Origin: Candidatus Colimorpha pelethequi | GTDB taxonomy: Bacteria; Bacteroidota; Bacteroidia; Bacteroidales; P3 | Length of the DNA: 64,000 bases | NCBI GenBank assembly: GCA_018064245.1 | Contig: JAGHVO010000020.1 | Span: forward strand, 38,172-102,171 | Direction: 5' to 3' | In this document: positions 42,868-51,336 of the stretch, in pieces | How positions within the stretch are numbered: the stretch's first letter is position 1 | Layout of the letters: each line of letters begins with the position of its first letter | Position numbers and translations under genes: made by a program | The notes under the pieces: model-generated | Databases searched by the model: none | Told to the model about the DNA's origin: nothing | Seen by the model: only the letters and a program-made list of their open reading frames with translations

Positions 42868-44061
42868 ATGATAAAGAATACAACCAAGAAATCTTTCTCT
42901 ACAAGAGAATCATCGTCCAGAGAGCGTTCTGGTGCACCTAAAAGAGGTGGCGCCGATCGTAGAAAATCCCATGACGACAAGCCTCGTTCTCGTAAGCCAC
43001 GTAACTTTGAAGATGAGGAAACCGACTATCAAGAAAAGCCACGTCCTCGCAAGTTCCGTGACAATTTCAAGGATAATCGAAAGTTCGCAAATCGCAAATC
43101 TCAGGGTTTAGAGGAAGAAGAATCTCGTCCACGTCGCAATGGTTTCAAAGGCCGTCGTTTTCAGGGCGCAGAGGAAGAGACTCCACGTCGTGACAACTTC
43201 AAAAGTCGTCGTTCCCGTGACACAGAGGAAGAGGCTCCTCGTCGTAACAGTTTCAAGGATCGTCGCGCCAAGGTTTCCAGTCGCAAGCCACAAATTACGG
43301 ATGATGAGCTTCATCAGCAATCTACAACCAAGTCCAGCTCACGCCATTCCGAAACTGTTCGTCTCAACAAGTACATTGCCAATGCGGGCATCTGTTCTCG
43401 CCGTGAAGCCGACGTGCTGATTGCCGCTGGTAGTGTGAAAGTGAACGGTGAAGTGATGACCCAGATGGGCTATCAGGTCAAGCCGGGCGATGTTGTTTCT
43501 TATGGTGGCGAAACGCTCCGCAGCGAAGCAAAACGTTATTTCTTGCTCAACAAACCCAAGGGATTCATCACAACGCTCGACGATCCTCAGGAACGTCAGA
43601 CGGTAATGATGCTTATGGACGGCGCTTGCTCGGAACGCATCTATCCCGTCGGTCGTCTCGACCGTAATACTACGGGTCTGCTGCTTTTCACCAACGATGG
43701 CGAGCTTGCTAAAAAACTCACCCATCCCTCTACGCAGGTCTATAAGATTTATCAAGTAGAGCTCAACAAACCCGTCACCAAGGATGATATGCGTCAGATG
43801 CTTGAAGGCATTGAACTTGAAGACGGCCCCATTCAGGTAGATGATGTACAATATGTAGAATCGGCCAACGATCGTCGTGTGGTAGGGGTGGAGTTGCATT
43901 CAGGCCGCAATCGTATCGTTCGCCGCATCTTTGAACATCTCGGCTACGATGTCCACAAACTCGACCGCGTTGTGTTTGCCGGACTTACCAAGAAGGACCT
44001 TCCTCGTGGCCGCTACCGTGAACTCACACCTAAGGAAGTCGGCTTTTTGAAGATGATTTAA
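42868..44061 (+). CDS. rluB: RluB/RsuA-family pseudouridine synthase with Arg-rich N-terminal tail
   Basis: Converts a specific uridine in 23S (RluB-type) or 16S (RsuA-type) rRNA to pseudouridine. 397 aa: a low-complexity basic/acidic tail (~1-165), an S4 RNA-binding domain (~167-230, RLNKYIANAGICSRREADVL) and the catalytic domain with Asp265 in VGRLDRNTTGLLLF and RNRIVRRIFEHLGYDV. The tail holds three copies of a ~21-residue unit [GDS]xxRRxxxxEEExPRR-N-F-K. Basic tails are common in Bacteroidota RluB homologues, probably for rRNA contact. A bidirectional terminator follows at 44079. Confidence 0.9.
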   Translation: MIKNTTKKSFSTRESSSRERSGAPKRGGADRRKSHDDKPRSRKPRNFEDEETDYQEKPRPRKFRDNFKDNRKFANRKSQGLEEEESRPRRNGFKGRRFQGAEEETPRRDNFKSRRSRDTEEEAPRRNSFKDRRAKVSSRKPQITDDELHQQSTTKSSSRHSETVRLNKYIANAGICSRREADVLIAAGSVKVNGEVMTQMGYQVKPGDVVSYGGETLRSEAKRYFLLNKPKGFITTLDDPQERQTVMMLMDGACSERIYPVGRLDRNTTGLLLFTNDGELAKKLTHPSTQVYKIYQVELNKPVTKDDMRQMLEGIELEDGPIQVDDVQYVESANDRRVVGVELHSGRNRIVRRIFEHLGYDVHKLDRVVFAGLTKKDLPRGRYRELTPKEVGFLKMI

Positions 44062-44078
44062 AAATGCTAAAATACAAC

Positions 44079-44106
44079 AAAAGCCACTCCAAACGGAGTG
44101 GCTTTT
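44079..44106. terminator. Bidirectional terminator, rluB / pta
   Basis: AAAAGCCACTCC (44079-44090), loop AAAC, GGAGTGGCTTTT (44095-44106), a perfect 12-bp stem between convergent genes. Confidence 0.93.
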
Positions 44107-44129
44107 AGTTTGTGCTGTAATCGTTATGA

Positions 44130-45134
44130 TTATTTAGCGGCTGCTTGGGTGGCGGTGATGGAAACAACGTTTACGATGTCTTCAACGCTGCAACCACGGC
44201 TCAAGTCGTTGATAGGAGCTGCCATACCTTGCATTACGGGGCCAACTGCCTCTGCGCCAGCGAGACGCTGAACGAGTTTGTAGCAGATGTTGCCGCTCTG
44301 GAGGTCGGGGAATACCAATACGTTGGCACGACCGGCGATGTCGCTGTTGGGAGCCTTGCTGGCACCAACTTTGGCAACGATGGCTGCATCGGCTTGGAGT
44401 TCGCCGTCGAGTTTTACGTTAGGATCGAGTTCATGAGCTACGCGGGTTGCTTCGATTACTTTGTCAACAAGTTCGTGCTTTGCGCTGCCCTTGGTGCTGA
44501 AGCTCAAGATGGCTACGCGAGGTTCTTCAAAACCGGCAATAGCCTTGGCGGTTTGTGCGGAAACAACGGCAATCTGGCCAAGTTCTTCGGCTGTAGGACA
44601 AGGAGTTGCTGCGCAGTCGGCGAAAACGAACATTCCGTTCTCTCCATAGGTCTGCTCTTTCAGGATCATGATGAAAGCGCCCGAAACTACGGAAACGCCG
44701 GGGAGGGTCTTTACAATCTGGAATGCGGGACGCAATACGTCACCAGTAGCGTTCTTTGCACCGGCCACTTCGCCGTCGGCATCACCGTTCTTGATAAGCA
44801 AGCAAGCGAGGTAGAGAGGATCTTCAACGAGCTTCAGGGCTTCGTCCATCTGCATGCCTTTTTTCTTGCGGATTTCGCAAAGCATCTGAGCGTAATATTC
44901 TTTCTTTGCGTTGCTTACGGGGTCGATAATGGTGGCCTTGCTAATGTTTTGCAAGCCCCATTCTGCGGAGAGCTTCTTGATTTCGGCTTCGTTGCCCAAA
45001 AGGGTAATCTGTGCGAGACCTTCCTTCAAGATGATGTCGGCTGCCTTGAGGGTTCTTTCTTCAGTGCCTTCAGCCAAAACGATGCGTTTGTTGGCGGCTT
45101 TCGCTTTTGCGCGGATTTGTTCAATAAGAGTCAT
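44130..45134 (-). CDS. pta: Phosphate acetyltransferase
   Basis: Acetyl-CoA + phosphate to acetyl-phosphate + CoA, the first step of ATP-yielding acetate formation with acetate kinase. 334 aa, short form without the N-terminal regulatory domains of E. coli Pta. Signatures: RIVLAEGTEERTLKAAD (~18-34), DGEVAGAKNATGDVLRPAF (~138-156), AATPCPTAEELGQIA and VLVFPDLQSGNICYKLVQRL (~272-291). ackA, normally next to pta in Bacteroidota, is not here; the upstream gene is a porin-like protein. The terminator at 44079 ends the transcript. Confidence 0.96.
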   Translation of the reverse strand: MTLIEQIRAKAKAANKRIVLAEGTEERTLKAADIILKEGLAQITLLGNEAEIKKLSAEWGLQNISKATIIDPVSNAKKEYYAQMLCEIRKKKGMQMDEALKLVEDPLYLACLLIKNGDADGEVAGAKNATGDVLRPAFQIVKTLPGVSVVSGAFIMILKEQTYGENGMFVFADCAATPCPTAEELGQIAVVSAQTAKAIAGFEEPRVAILSFSTKGSAKHELVDKVIEATRVAHELDPNVKLDGELQADAAIVAKVGASKAPNSDIAGRANVLVFPDLQSGNICYKLVQRLAGAEAVGPVMQGMAAPINDLSRGCSVEDIVNVVSITATQAAAK

Positions 45135-45201
45135 GATGATTAATATTTAAGTATTAGTTTTAGCAAATATGTGTGAGGAATCAATTATGGAGGTTCACAT
45201 T

Positions 45202-47190
45202 TTAGTCAAAGAATTTCCAAATAACGCCATAGTAAACACCGAAATTGATTCCTGGATTGTGTGGGAACAACATATAGCGTGCTTCAGGTTCCCAGATACT
45301 GTTTAGGTGACCTGCCTTGGCGTAGATGGAGGCGTGTTTGATTTGCAAATTGATGAATACGTCGGCCCAAAGATAGTTTCCCACTTTGTATTCGTCTTGG
45401 TGGTAGAAAGCTCCTGCTTCGGGACTGTAGGAGTCGGCATAGAACAAAGTGTGATAGCGAATGTCCACGCCAAATTGGGCTCTAAGAGCTCTCTTGAAAA
45501 GATAGATATTGGTGTAGAGTGAGTTCTTGCTTGCAAACAATGGTACTCGCAGTTGCTGTTCGTCTGTCGAATACTGAACCATCTGTTGCATGTCGTAGTG
45601 CAGCCACCCCCAAAGCTGGAGCTGCATGTTTAATCGACCTTGAAAGAGCCAGAACGATTGCGTGCCTTGTACGGGAGCCAAAGCCGAGGTGTCGCCTTCC
45701 AACCATACATGGTTGCCAATCTGTTGTGCAGCAGCGGTAAAATGGAAGAAATTCTCTCGGTTGAAGTCGAATTGCAATTGTTTTGTGCTAATTTTGTTTA
45801 AGTCATCGCAATCCCAAGTACGCCCATTGCTGTTGTAATGATAGAAGAAATAGTCGGGCGCGCGGCCTTGCAAAGTGGCGGCGATGTCCATCGTGGTAAG
45901 ACTGTCGAACTGGAAATTGAGGTTTGCGTTGAGAGAGTAGTCCCCGTTAGTATAATTAGAACTATTTACCCGTTCTGCTTGGGCCGAAATGTCGGCTTTC
46001 CCAATGTGTAGCAACACATCGGCGAAAAGACTTGTGTTGAAGAAATTAAAAGTGTTTTCGTTGTTTTCGTTCACATGCACTAATTGAGGCCTTAGGCCAC
46101 CTCGCACTTTCAAAGGGTTGCGCCAACGGGAATCCACATAGGCGTCGTTGCTCCAGAAAATTTCGCCAGAATAATAGTGGGTCGTGGTAGAATCAATAAA
46201 CTTGCGGGCGTTGCGTTGCATGGCCACATTCAATCCTACTACGCCAGGGTTGATGGTATGGGGTGTTTGAGGAAGAATGGTGTCGTAGTGGAAAATGGTG
46301 TCGAGCTTGTTGCTGTCGGTTTGCGACACGATGAGTTCCTGACGTTCCTTTACAGTCTGTGTCTGTCTAACGAAATTGAAGGTTTGATGCGTAAAAAGAT
46401 CCAGCGTGTTGAACAAGCTTCCTCCTTGTATAAACCTGACGGGAATACCTGCAAAGTTGTTCTGTCTCCGTTGGGTGAAAAGTTCGTCGTTGAGAATGCC
46501 TCCGTTTTCGTCAATTTTCAGTTTCTGCCAGATGACGCCAGCATAAAGCTGATAACGGGAGTCTCGTGAATAGTAGTTTGTCGTAGCGTCAAGATAATGA
46601 CTCAGTACGTCGGAATTGCTGTAGATGCCTTCGGGATTGATGAGATGATAGTCCAAAGCGATATTCCAACGTGGCGTAATGTTTTGAGTGTGAATGACGT
46701 TTACTTGATAGGCTCGTTTGATGGAACTTTGGTAACTCAGTGAAGTAAAAGGTGTCTGCGTTTGGTAGAAAACCACGTTGTCGGGGCGTTTGGCGTAGCC
46801 CGCGTTGATGTCGGGTTGATAGCTCCACCGCAACGGCTTGACCATTTTGGGAAAAATGGATATGTGAGATTGTCCCACCAATCCGCGAGAAAGATAATAG
46901 TCGCCGTTCAACGCCTCCAACGGGTCGTGATATTGTGTCCCTGCTGGGTTGAGCGTTGGGTGGTCGATGTGCTGGATTTTGACTTGCAACGGGTCGAGGT
47001 GGAACTGGAAAACTTTCCCCTTCAGTACACTATCGGGTTCTTCGTTGTCGAATACAATCCCCTTAAGTTGCTGGTCATCGGTCGAGTCGGGCGTTTGCGC
47101 CCAAGTCATGCCAACGAACAGCAACAAACAGAAAAGCAGGAAAATACTCTTCTGCCCGTGAATTGTAAGCTGTAATCTATGAACTGACAA
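45202..47190 (-). CDS. Putative porin (Porin_10-like outer membrane protein)
   Basis: Large outer membrane beta-barrel: signal peptide (KSIFLLFCLLLFVGMTWAQ), a short periplasmic linker (TPDSTDDQQLKGIVFDNEEP), then strand after strand of aromatic-rich amphipathic sequence ending in NFGVYYGVIWKFFD, with the C-terminal aromatic typical of barrels. The pattern matches the Bacteroidota 'putative porin' family; substrate unknown. The start is unresolved: the frame opens at 47271 inside trxB, but no ATG precedes the signal peptide. TTG 47190, just past the trxB stop, is the best candidate. The sequence there is repeat-like (AGTTCATTTGTCAGTTCATAG), which may have displaced the original start codon. 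Confidence 0.75.
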   Translation of the reverse strand: MSVHRLQLTIHGQKSIFLLFCLLLFVGMTWAQTPDSTDDQQLKGIVFDNEEPDSVLKGKVFQFHLDPLQVKIQHIDHPTLNPAGTQYHDPLEALNGDYYLSRGLVGQSHISIFPKMVKPLRWSYQPDINAGYAKRPDNVVFYQTQTPFTSLSYQSSIKRAYQVNVIHTQNITPRWNIALDYHLINPEGIYSNSDVLSHYLDATTNYYSRDSRYQLYAGVIWQKLKIDENGGILNDELFTQRRQNNFAGIPVRFIQGGSLFNTLDLFTHQTFNFVRQTQTVKERQELIVSQTDSNKLDTIFHYDTILPQTPHTINPGVVGLNVAMQRNARKFIDSTTTHYYSGEIFWSNDAYVDSRWRNPLKVRGGLRPQLVHVNENNENTFNFFNTSLFADVLLHIGKADISAQAERVNSSNYTNGDYSLNANLNFQFDSLTTMDIAATLQGRAPDYFFYHYNSNGRTWDCDDLNKISTKQLQFDFNRENFFHFTAAAQQIGNHVWLEGDTSALAPVQGTQSFWLFQGRLNMQLQLWGWLHYDMQQMVQYSTDEQQLRVPLFASKNSLYTNIYLFKRALRAQFGVDIRYHTLFYADSYSPEAGAFYHQDEYKVGNYLWADVFINLQIKHASIYAKAGHLNSIWEPEARYMLFPHNPGINFGVYYGVIWKFFD

Positions 47191-47205
47191 ATGAACTCTT
47201 GAATT
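47161..47205 (-). repeat. Junction repeat, trxB / porin
   Basis: Minus strand: CAAGAGTTCATTTGTCAGTT, then CATAGATTACAGCTTACAAT and TCAC. Degenerate 8-base units running from the trxB stop into the porin 5' end. Confidence 0.45.
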
Positions 47206-48136
47206 ACTGGTTGTCCTGCAAGAAACGTTCAACGTCCATGCCTGCCACGCAGCCTTTTCCTGCAGCCACAATGGCTTGACGGTAATGAGGATCGCAAACG
47301 TCGCCAGCGGCGAATACGCCGGGAACGCTGGTTGCGCTGCTGGGATTCTGGACTTTGATGTAACCTTGTTCGTCCAATTCCAATTGTCCTTTCAGAAAAT
47401 CGGTGTTGGGTTTGTGTCCGATGGCTACGAAAACACCCGAGAGGTCGAGGTGTTCAATGGTGTCGGTCTTGAGATTTTCCAAATCCACGCCTGTTACGCC
47501 ATCAAGGTCGTTTCCAATGATTTCGTGAATTTTATGACTCCAAACAATTTCAATCTTGGGATTGTTCATCACCTTTGCTTGCATTGCTTTGGAAGCGCGC
47601 ATTTGGTCACGACGGTGAATCAGATAGACTTTGTTGCAGAGCGTGGAGAGGTACATGGCTTCTTCGCATCCTGTATCTCCGCCGCCAATTACGCAGACAT
47701 CAAGTCCTTTGTAGAAGAATCCGTCGCAGGTGGCGCATGCGGAAACTCCTTGTCCGTAGAAACGTTTTTCGCTGGGTATGCCCATCCAGTTGGCCGAAGC
47801 TCCCGTGGCTACGATGATTGTCTCTGCCTCGATTTCGTTGTTGAAGTCGTCAACGCAGATAAATGGGCGTTTTGAGAGGTCAACGCTGATGATGCTACCT
47901 GTGCGGCATTCGGTGCCGAAACGACGTGCTTGCTTTCGCAGATCAAGCATCATGTTAGGACCAGAGATACCTTCGGGGTAGCCTGGAAAGTTCTCGATTT
48001 CGGTGGTGATGGTGAGTTGTCCGCCGACTTGCATTCCCTCATAAAGCAAGGGGTGAAGGTCTGCGCGTGCGGTATAGATTCCTGCGGTGTAACCAGCTGG
48101 ACCGGATCCGATAATTAAGCAACGAGTGTGTTCCAT
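47204..48136 (-). CDS. trxB: Thioredoxin reductase
   Basis: FAD-dependent enzyme passing electrons from NADPH to thioredoxin. 310 aa from ATG 48136; an in-frame ATG at 48172 would add 12 residues outside the family and is rejected. Visible: FAD loop LIIGSGPAGYTAGIYTARA (8-26), redox-active CATC (C134, C137 in SACATCDGFFYKG), NADPH loop CVIGGGDTGCEEAMYL and FAD-binding GVFAAGDVCDPHYRQAI. A -7 element TAAATTTG is on the minus strand at 48184-48177. It is followed within 14 bases by the porin-like gene. Confidence 0.97.
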   Translation of the reverse strand: MEHTRCLIIGSGPAGYTAGIYTARADLHPLLYEGMQVGGQLTITTEIENFPGYPEGISGPNMMLDLRKQARRFGTECRTGSIISVDLSKRPFICVDDFNNEIEAETIIVATGASANWMGIPSEKRFYGQGVSACATCDGFFYKGLDVCVIGGGDTGCEEAMYLSTLCNKVYLIHRRDQMRASKAMQAKVMNNPKIEIVWSHKIHEIIGNDLDGVTGVDLENLKTDTIEHLDLSGVFVAIGHKPNTDFLKGQLELDEQGYIKVQNPSSATSVPGVFAAGDVCDPHYRQAIVAAGKGCVAGMDVERFLQDNQ

Positions 48137-48289
48137 ATAAAAATATTTTAATGTTTCGAAAATGAAAATCAATTTGCAAATTTACGAAAAAAATAGGGAA
48201 TAATAAAATGGAGTTTTGGACAAGATTTGCGATTGAAAAATGACAGTTTTTTGCGACGCGTGTCGGTGGATTTTTATTGTCAATTTCCA

Positions 48290-49546
48290 TTATTTTAATT
48301 CAATTATTTCATTCCATTGCGTAGTGTAACAGGGACTTCGATGTTCGTGCTTTAATACATCGTTGAATTTCTGCGACTTTGACTGGTTCGGACTATGAGG
48401 GAATTGTTGTGAGCCCAAAACAATTGTTTCGCAGCCTTCTATTCGGTTTATCTTGTCCATCACTTTGTCCAACTGCTTCATTCGTTCGTAGTTGCTTGCG
48501 CTAAAATCTATCAAGTTGGTCTGTATTCCAGCACCTTGTTCTGTGCTTGACACAACCACGCCCGCACGCTTGAACTGAAATCCTTTCTGCCACATCTTTT
48601 CAAGACATTCTTCCGCGGATTGCGTAATGAGGATTGTGGAATTGGTAGGGGTGAGGAGTTTCTTTTCGAAATAGTTGCTATATTGTGGAAGATCGTTGCG
48701 GAATCGGTTGGTGTCGATGAATACGCCTACAATGGTGGCGAAAGTGTTTTGACGGCGTAGTTTGGCGGCGCAACGGGTGGCGTAATTGGCTACATAGGTG
48801 CGTAGTATGTCGAGATCGCTTATCATTCCGTCGAAACTGCGACTTACGCAGATGCTCTTTTTTTCGGTAGGTTTCTCGGTTGGTACTGCGTCTTCCCCGT
48901 TGAGCTCTTTCCAGGTGCGGAGGGTCGGCAATGCAAAGGTTGATTGCATCCATTCTTTGCTGCGACAGGCAAGGTCGTATGCCATGGTGATGTCCATTGA
49001 GGCGAGTCGTGCTGTGAGTTTCCGGCCGATGCCCCATACTTCGCCAATGGGAAACTGTTTTAAGGCCTTTATGCGGCGTTCGTCGCTGTCCACCACGCAG
49101 CAGTGTTTGTAGCCCGCATAGTGTTTGGCAAAGTGTGACGCCATTTTTGCGAGGGTTTTGTTGGCGGCGATGCCGATGCTTACGGGCATTCCCGTCGAGC
49201 GTCGTATTTCTTGGTGCAGCGCTTCTCCCCATGATTTCAGCTCGTCGGCGGATTTGTTGTTCAATATCAGAAAAGCCTCGTCTATGGAATAACGTATGAA
49301 ATGCGGCGACTGCCGTTTCACAATGGACATCACGCGGTCGGTCATGTCGCCGTAAAGTTCATGATTACCTGAAAATGCAACAACTCTGTCTCCATACTGC
49401 TCGCGCATTTTGTAGTAGGGCATGCCCATTTTAACGCCCATGGCTTTTGCTTCGTTGGAACGTGCCACTACGCAACCGTCGTTGTTTGACAACACGACTA
49501 CCGGTTGGTTGCGCAAATCGGGTCGGAACACTCGTTCGCACGACAC
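48290..49546 (-). CDS. umuC: DNA polymerase V catalytic subunit UmuC (start codon unclear)
   Basis: Y-family translesion polymerase acting with processed UmuD. From GTG 49546 it is 418 aa with NNDGCVVARSNEAKAMG, RYSIDEAFL (catalytic D-E), IGIAANKTLAKMASHFAK and the little-finger domain. The family N-terminus MYALVDCNNFYVSCERVF is also encoded, but upstream of that GTG: codons 49579-49547 read Y-Y-A-V-I-D-C-D-N-C-F, carrying the first catalytic Asp. No ATG, GTG or TTG precedes it in frame; the nearest option is ATT 49597, inside a TCACTAATCACAAATCAC repeat. Either initiation is non-canonical or the protein is made without its first Asp. Confidence 0.88.
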   Translation of the reverse strand: MSCERVFRPDLRNQPVVVLSNNDGCVVARSNEAKAMGVKMGMPYYKMREQYGDRVVAFSGNHELYGDMTDRVMSIVKRQSPHFIRYSIDEAFLILNNKSADELKSWGEALHQEIRRSTGMPVSIGIAANKTLAKMASHFAKHYAGYKHCCVVDSDERRIKALKQFPIGEVWGIGRKLTARLASMDITMAYDLACRSKEWMQSTFALPTLRTWKELNGEDAVPTEKPTEKKSICVSRSFDGMISDLDILRTYVANYATRCAAKLRRQNTFATIVGVFIDTNRFRNDLPQYSNYFEKKLLTPTNSTILITQSAEECLEKMWQKGFQFKRAGVVVSSTEQGAGIQTNLIDFSASNYERMKQLDKVMDKINRIEGCETIVLGSQQFPHSPNQSKSQKFNDVLKHEHRSPCYTTQWNEIIELK

Positions 49547-49589
49547 GAAACAGTTGTCGCAATCGATGACGGCGTAGTATGTGGAATTA

Positions 49590-49632
49590 TTGTGAATGGT
49601 GAAAAGTGATTTGTGATTAGTGAATGTGATTC
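49590..49632 (-). repeat. TCACTAATCAC-type repeat, umuD / umuC
   Basis: Minus strand: ATCACATTCACTAATCAC, AAATCACTTTTCACCATTCA, CAAT. 7-base units end exactly where the conserved UmuC N-terminus begins. Confidence 0.75.
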
Positions 49633-49662
49633 CTAATCTTTGGTTTAAATAAATCTTATCGC

Positions 49663-50103
49663 TTAAACCTTGAAACTCTTTATCACATATACCACCACGC
49701 CCCAGACTTCAAAGTCGTCGTTTCCGTTGATTCTAATTACGGGGTATTTTTCGTTGGCGGGCTTTAGCTCAATATAGCCTTCCGACTTGTGGGTGGTGTC
49801 GAGGTATTTGATGGTGAACTCGTTGTTGATGTATGCCACGACGACTGAACCGTTCTTGGGCTCGCGCGACTTGTCGATTACGGCTATGTCTCCGTCCGAG
49901 ATGCCCGCATCTATCATCGAATCGCCTTTGACGCGACCGTAGAATGTGGATTCGGGGTGCTGAATCAGGTCTCTGTTGAAGTCGAGCCCTCCGTTTTGAT
50001 ATTCTTCGGCCGGACTGGGAAATCCTGCGCGGATTTCCGGGGCGAAGAACAATTCTTGCTCCTGGTCGAAAAAACTTTCGCCATTGATGTCAATGTTGTC
50101 CAT
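49663..50103 (-). CDS. umuD: UmuD-type SOS mutagenesis protein (LexA-like autoprotease)
   Basis: Self-cleaving subunit of DNA polymerase V. 146 aa from ATG 50103; a TTG at 50109 is possible but weaker. Cleavage site Ala26-Gly27 in EIRAGFPSPAEEY, nucleophile Ser62 in VKGDSMIDAGI and general base Lys99 in EFTIKYLD, with the family spacing. No DNA-binding domain, so it is UmuD rather than LexA. It begins six bases after corA ends and is followed by umuC. I see no clear SOS operator in the short upstream gap, since transcription probably comes through corA. Confidence 0.93.
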   Translation of the reverse strand: MDNIDINGESFFDQEQELFFAPEIRAGFPSPAEEYQNGGLDFNRDLIQHPESTFYGRVKGDSMIDAGISDGDIAVIDKSREPKNGSVVVAYINNEFTIKYLDTTHKSEGYIELKPANEKYPVIRINGNDDFEVWGVVVYVIKSFKV

Positions 50104-50109
50104 CGTCAA

Positions 50110-51039
50110 TTATCTTCTCGTTCTGCGTTGAAAGAAGATGATGAGCAACGCCATAAGCAGCACCATGGCGCTGAGAATGATCCAAAACGACCTGGTGTTG
50201 GTTACGAAAGGAAACTCCACGTTCATTCCGAAGAGGCCTGTGACCACGGTCAAGGGAAGCATGATGGTGCTGAAATAGGTAAGCACCTTCATGATTTCGT
50301 TCGTTTTGTTGGCCTGCAACGAATCGAATGTCTTGGAGAGACCTTCAATCAATTCGCCGTAATCTTCAATAGAGTCGAACATCTTCTGGTACTGGTCCAA
50401 GATGTTGCCCCAGTAGTCTTCCATGTCCATTTGCTCTGGATCCACGAATCCTCGCACGCCGCCGCTCTCGAACATGTGGAGCACGCGCAATTGAGGTTTG
50501 AATGTTGTATTCAGCAGAATGATGTTGCGTCGTGTGATGGAAATCAACTCGATGATGCTTCGTGCTTTCTTGTTGAAAATGTCGTAGTTGATAAGGTCCA
50601 CTTCGGCGCCCACGCGCATGATGAGCGTGTATGTCTCAACCATCAGTCGGTCCAGGATATGGTAGAGCAGCAGGTCGCTCGACGAAAGTTTCTCCATTGC
50701 GTCCTCGTCTTTGCTCAGCAAGTCTTCTTTCAGGTCGTCGAAAAACTTTTTCACCACCCAATGCGATTTGCCGATGGTGATGATGTAATCCTTGCCCCAG
50801 AATATCTTTACCTCTCGGATGCGGATAAACTTGTTGCCCTTGTCGAAATAGGGGAAATGAAGAATTAGGAAATAATAGTCGTCGTACTCGTCAATCTTAG
50901 GACGCTGGTTGGTGCCACGACAGTCTTCGATGTCTAAGGGGTGGAATTTGTATTCTTCCAACAGGTAGCGGTAATCCTCCTCGCTCGGATTCGTGATATG
51001 TTGCCATTTCAAAGACTCATGTTGAATAGTCTCTATCAT
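50110..51039 (-). CDS. corA: CorA-family magnesium/cobalt transporter
   Basis: Pentameric inner membrane channel for Mg2+ (also Co2+, Ni2+). 309 aa: cytoplasmic alpha/beta funnel (~1-245), then two C-terminal helices. The selectivity motif GMN is G271-N273 (GLFGMNVEFPF), and the C-terminus is basic (FFQRRTRR). It lies six bases upstream of umuD on the same strand, an unusual pairing with SOS polymerase genes that suggests co-transcription. On the minus strand a -7 element TATCTTTG is at 51125-51118, without a clear -33 match. Confidence 0.95.
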   Translation of the reverse strand: MIETIQHESLKWQHITNPSEEDYRYLLEEYKFHPLDIEDCRGTNQRPKIDEYDDYYFLILHFPYFDKGNKFIRIREVKIFWGKDYIITIGKSHWVVKKFFDDLKEDLLSKDEDAMEKLSSSDLLLYHILDRLMVETYTLIMRVGAEVDLINYDIFNKKARSIIELISITRRNIILLNTTFKPQLRVLHMFESGGVRGFVDPEQMDMEDYWGNILDQYQKMFDSIEDYGELIEGLSKTFDSLQANKTNEIMKVLTYFSTIMLPLTVVTGLFGMNVEFPFVTNTRSFWIILSAMVLLMALLIIFFQRRTRR

Positions 51040-51273
51040 GGGGTCCCCCTTTCTTTTTTAGTCGATCACTGTGGTGGTCAAGATTCTACATTCGAGTAAC
51101 GGTTTTGTTTGAATTTGCAAAGATACGAAAAAAATGTGAATGTTGGATTTCTTCTTGTCAAAATCGAATTTCATCGGTGCGTTATTTCGCTAATTGCCGT
51201 ATCGTTGCAATCTTGAGCTGGCTGACGAAAAGGAATTGTGGCAGATGTGGCGATATCAGAAAAAATGACAAAC

Positions 51274-51304
51274 AAAAAGGTCGCCTAAACTAGGCGACCT
51301 TTTT
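51274..51304 (-). terminator. Terminator after hutH
   Basis: AAAAAGGTCGCCTA (51274-51287), loop AAC, TAGGCGACCTTTTT (51291-51304): a perfect 14-bp stem, downstream of hutH on the minus strand and upstream of corA. Confidence 0.93.
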
Positions 51305-51336
51305 ATCTTTTATGCTCTTTGCAGAGCTGTTTGTTA

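Noticed and set aside
44145..45143. Open frame antisense to pta (332 codons)
   Set aside because: Mirror of pta; Cys- and Gly-rich, no known domain.
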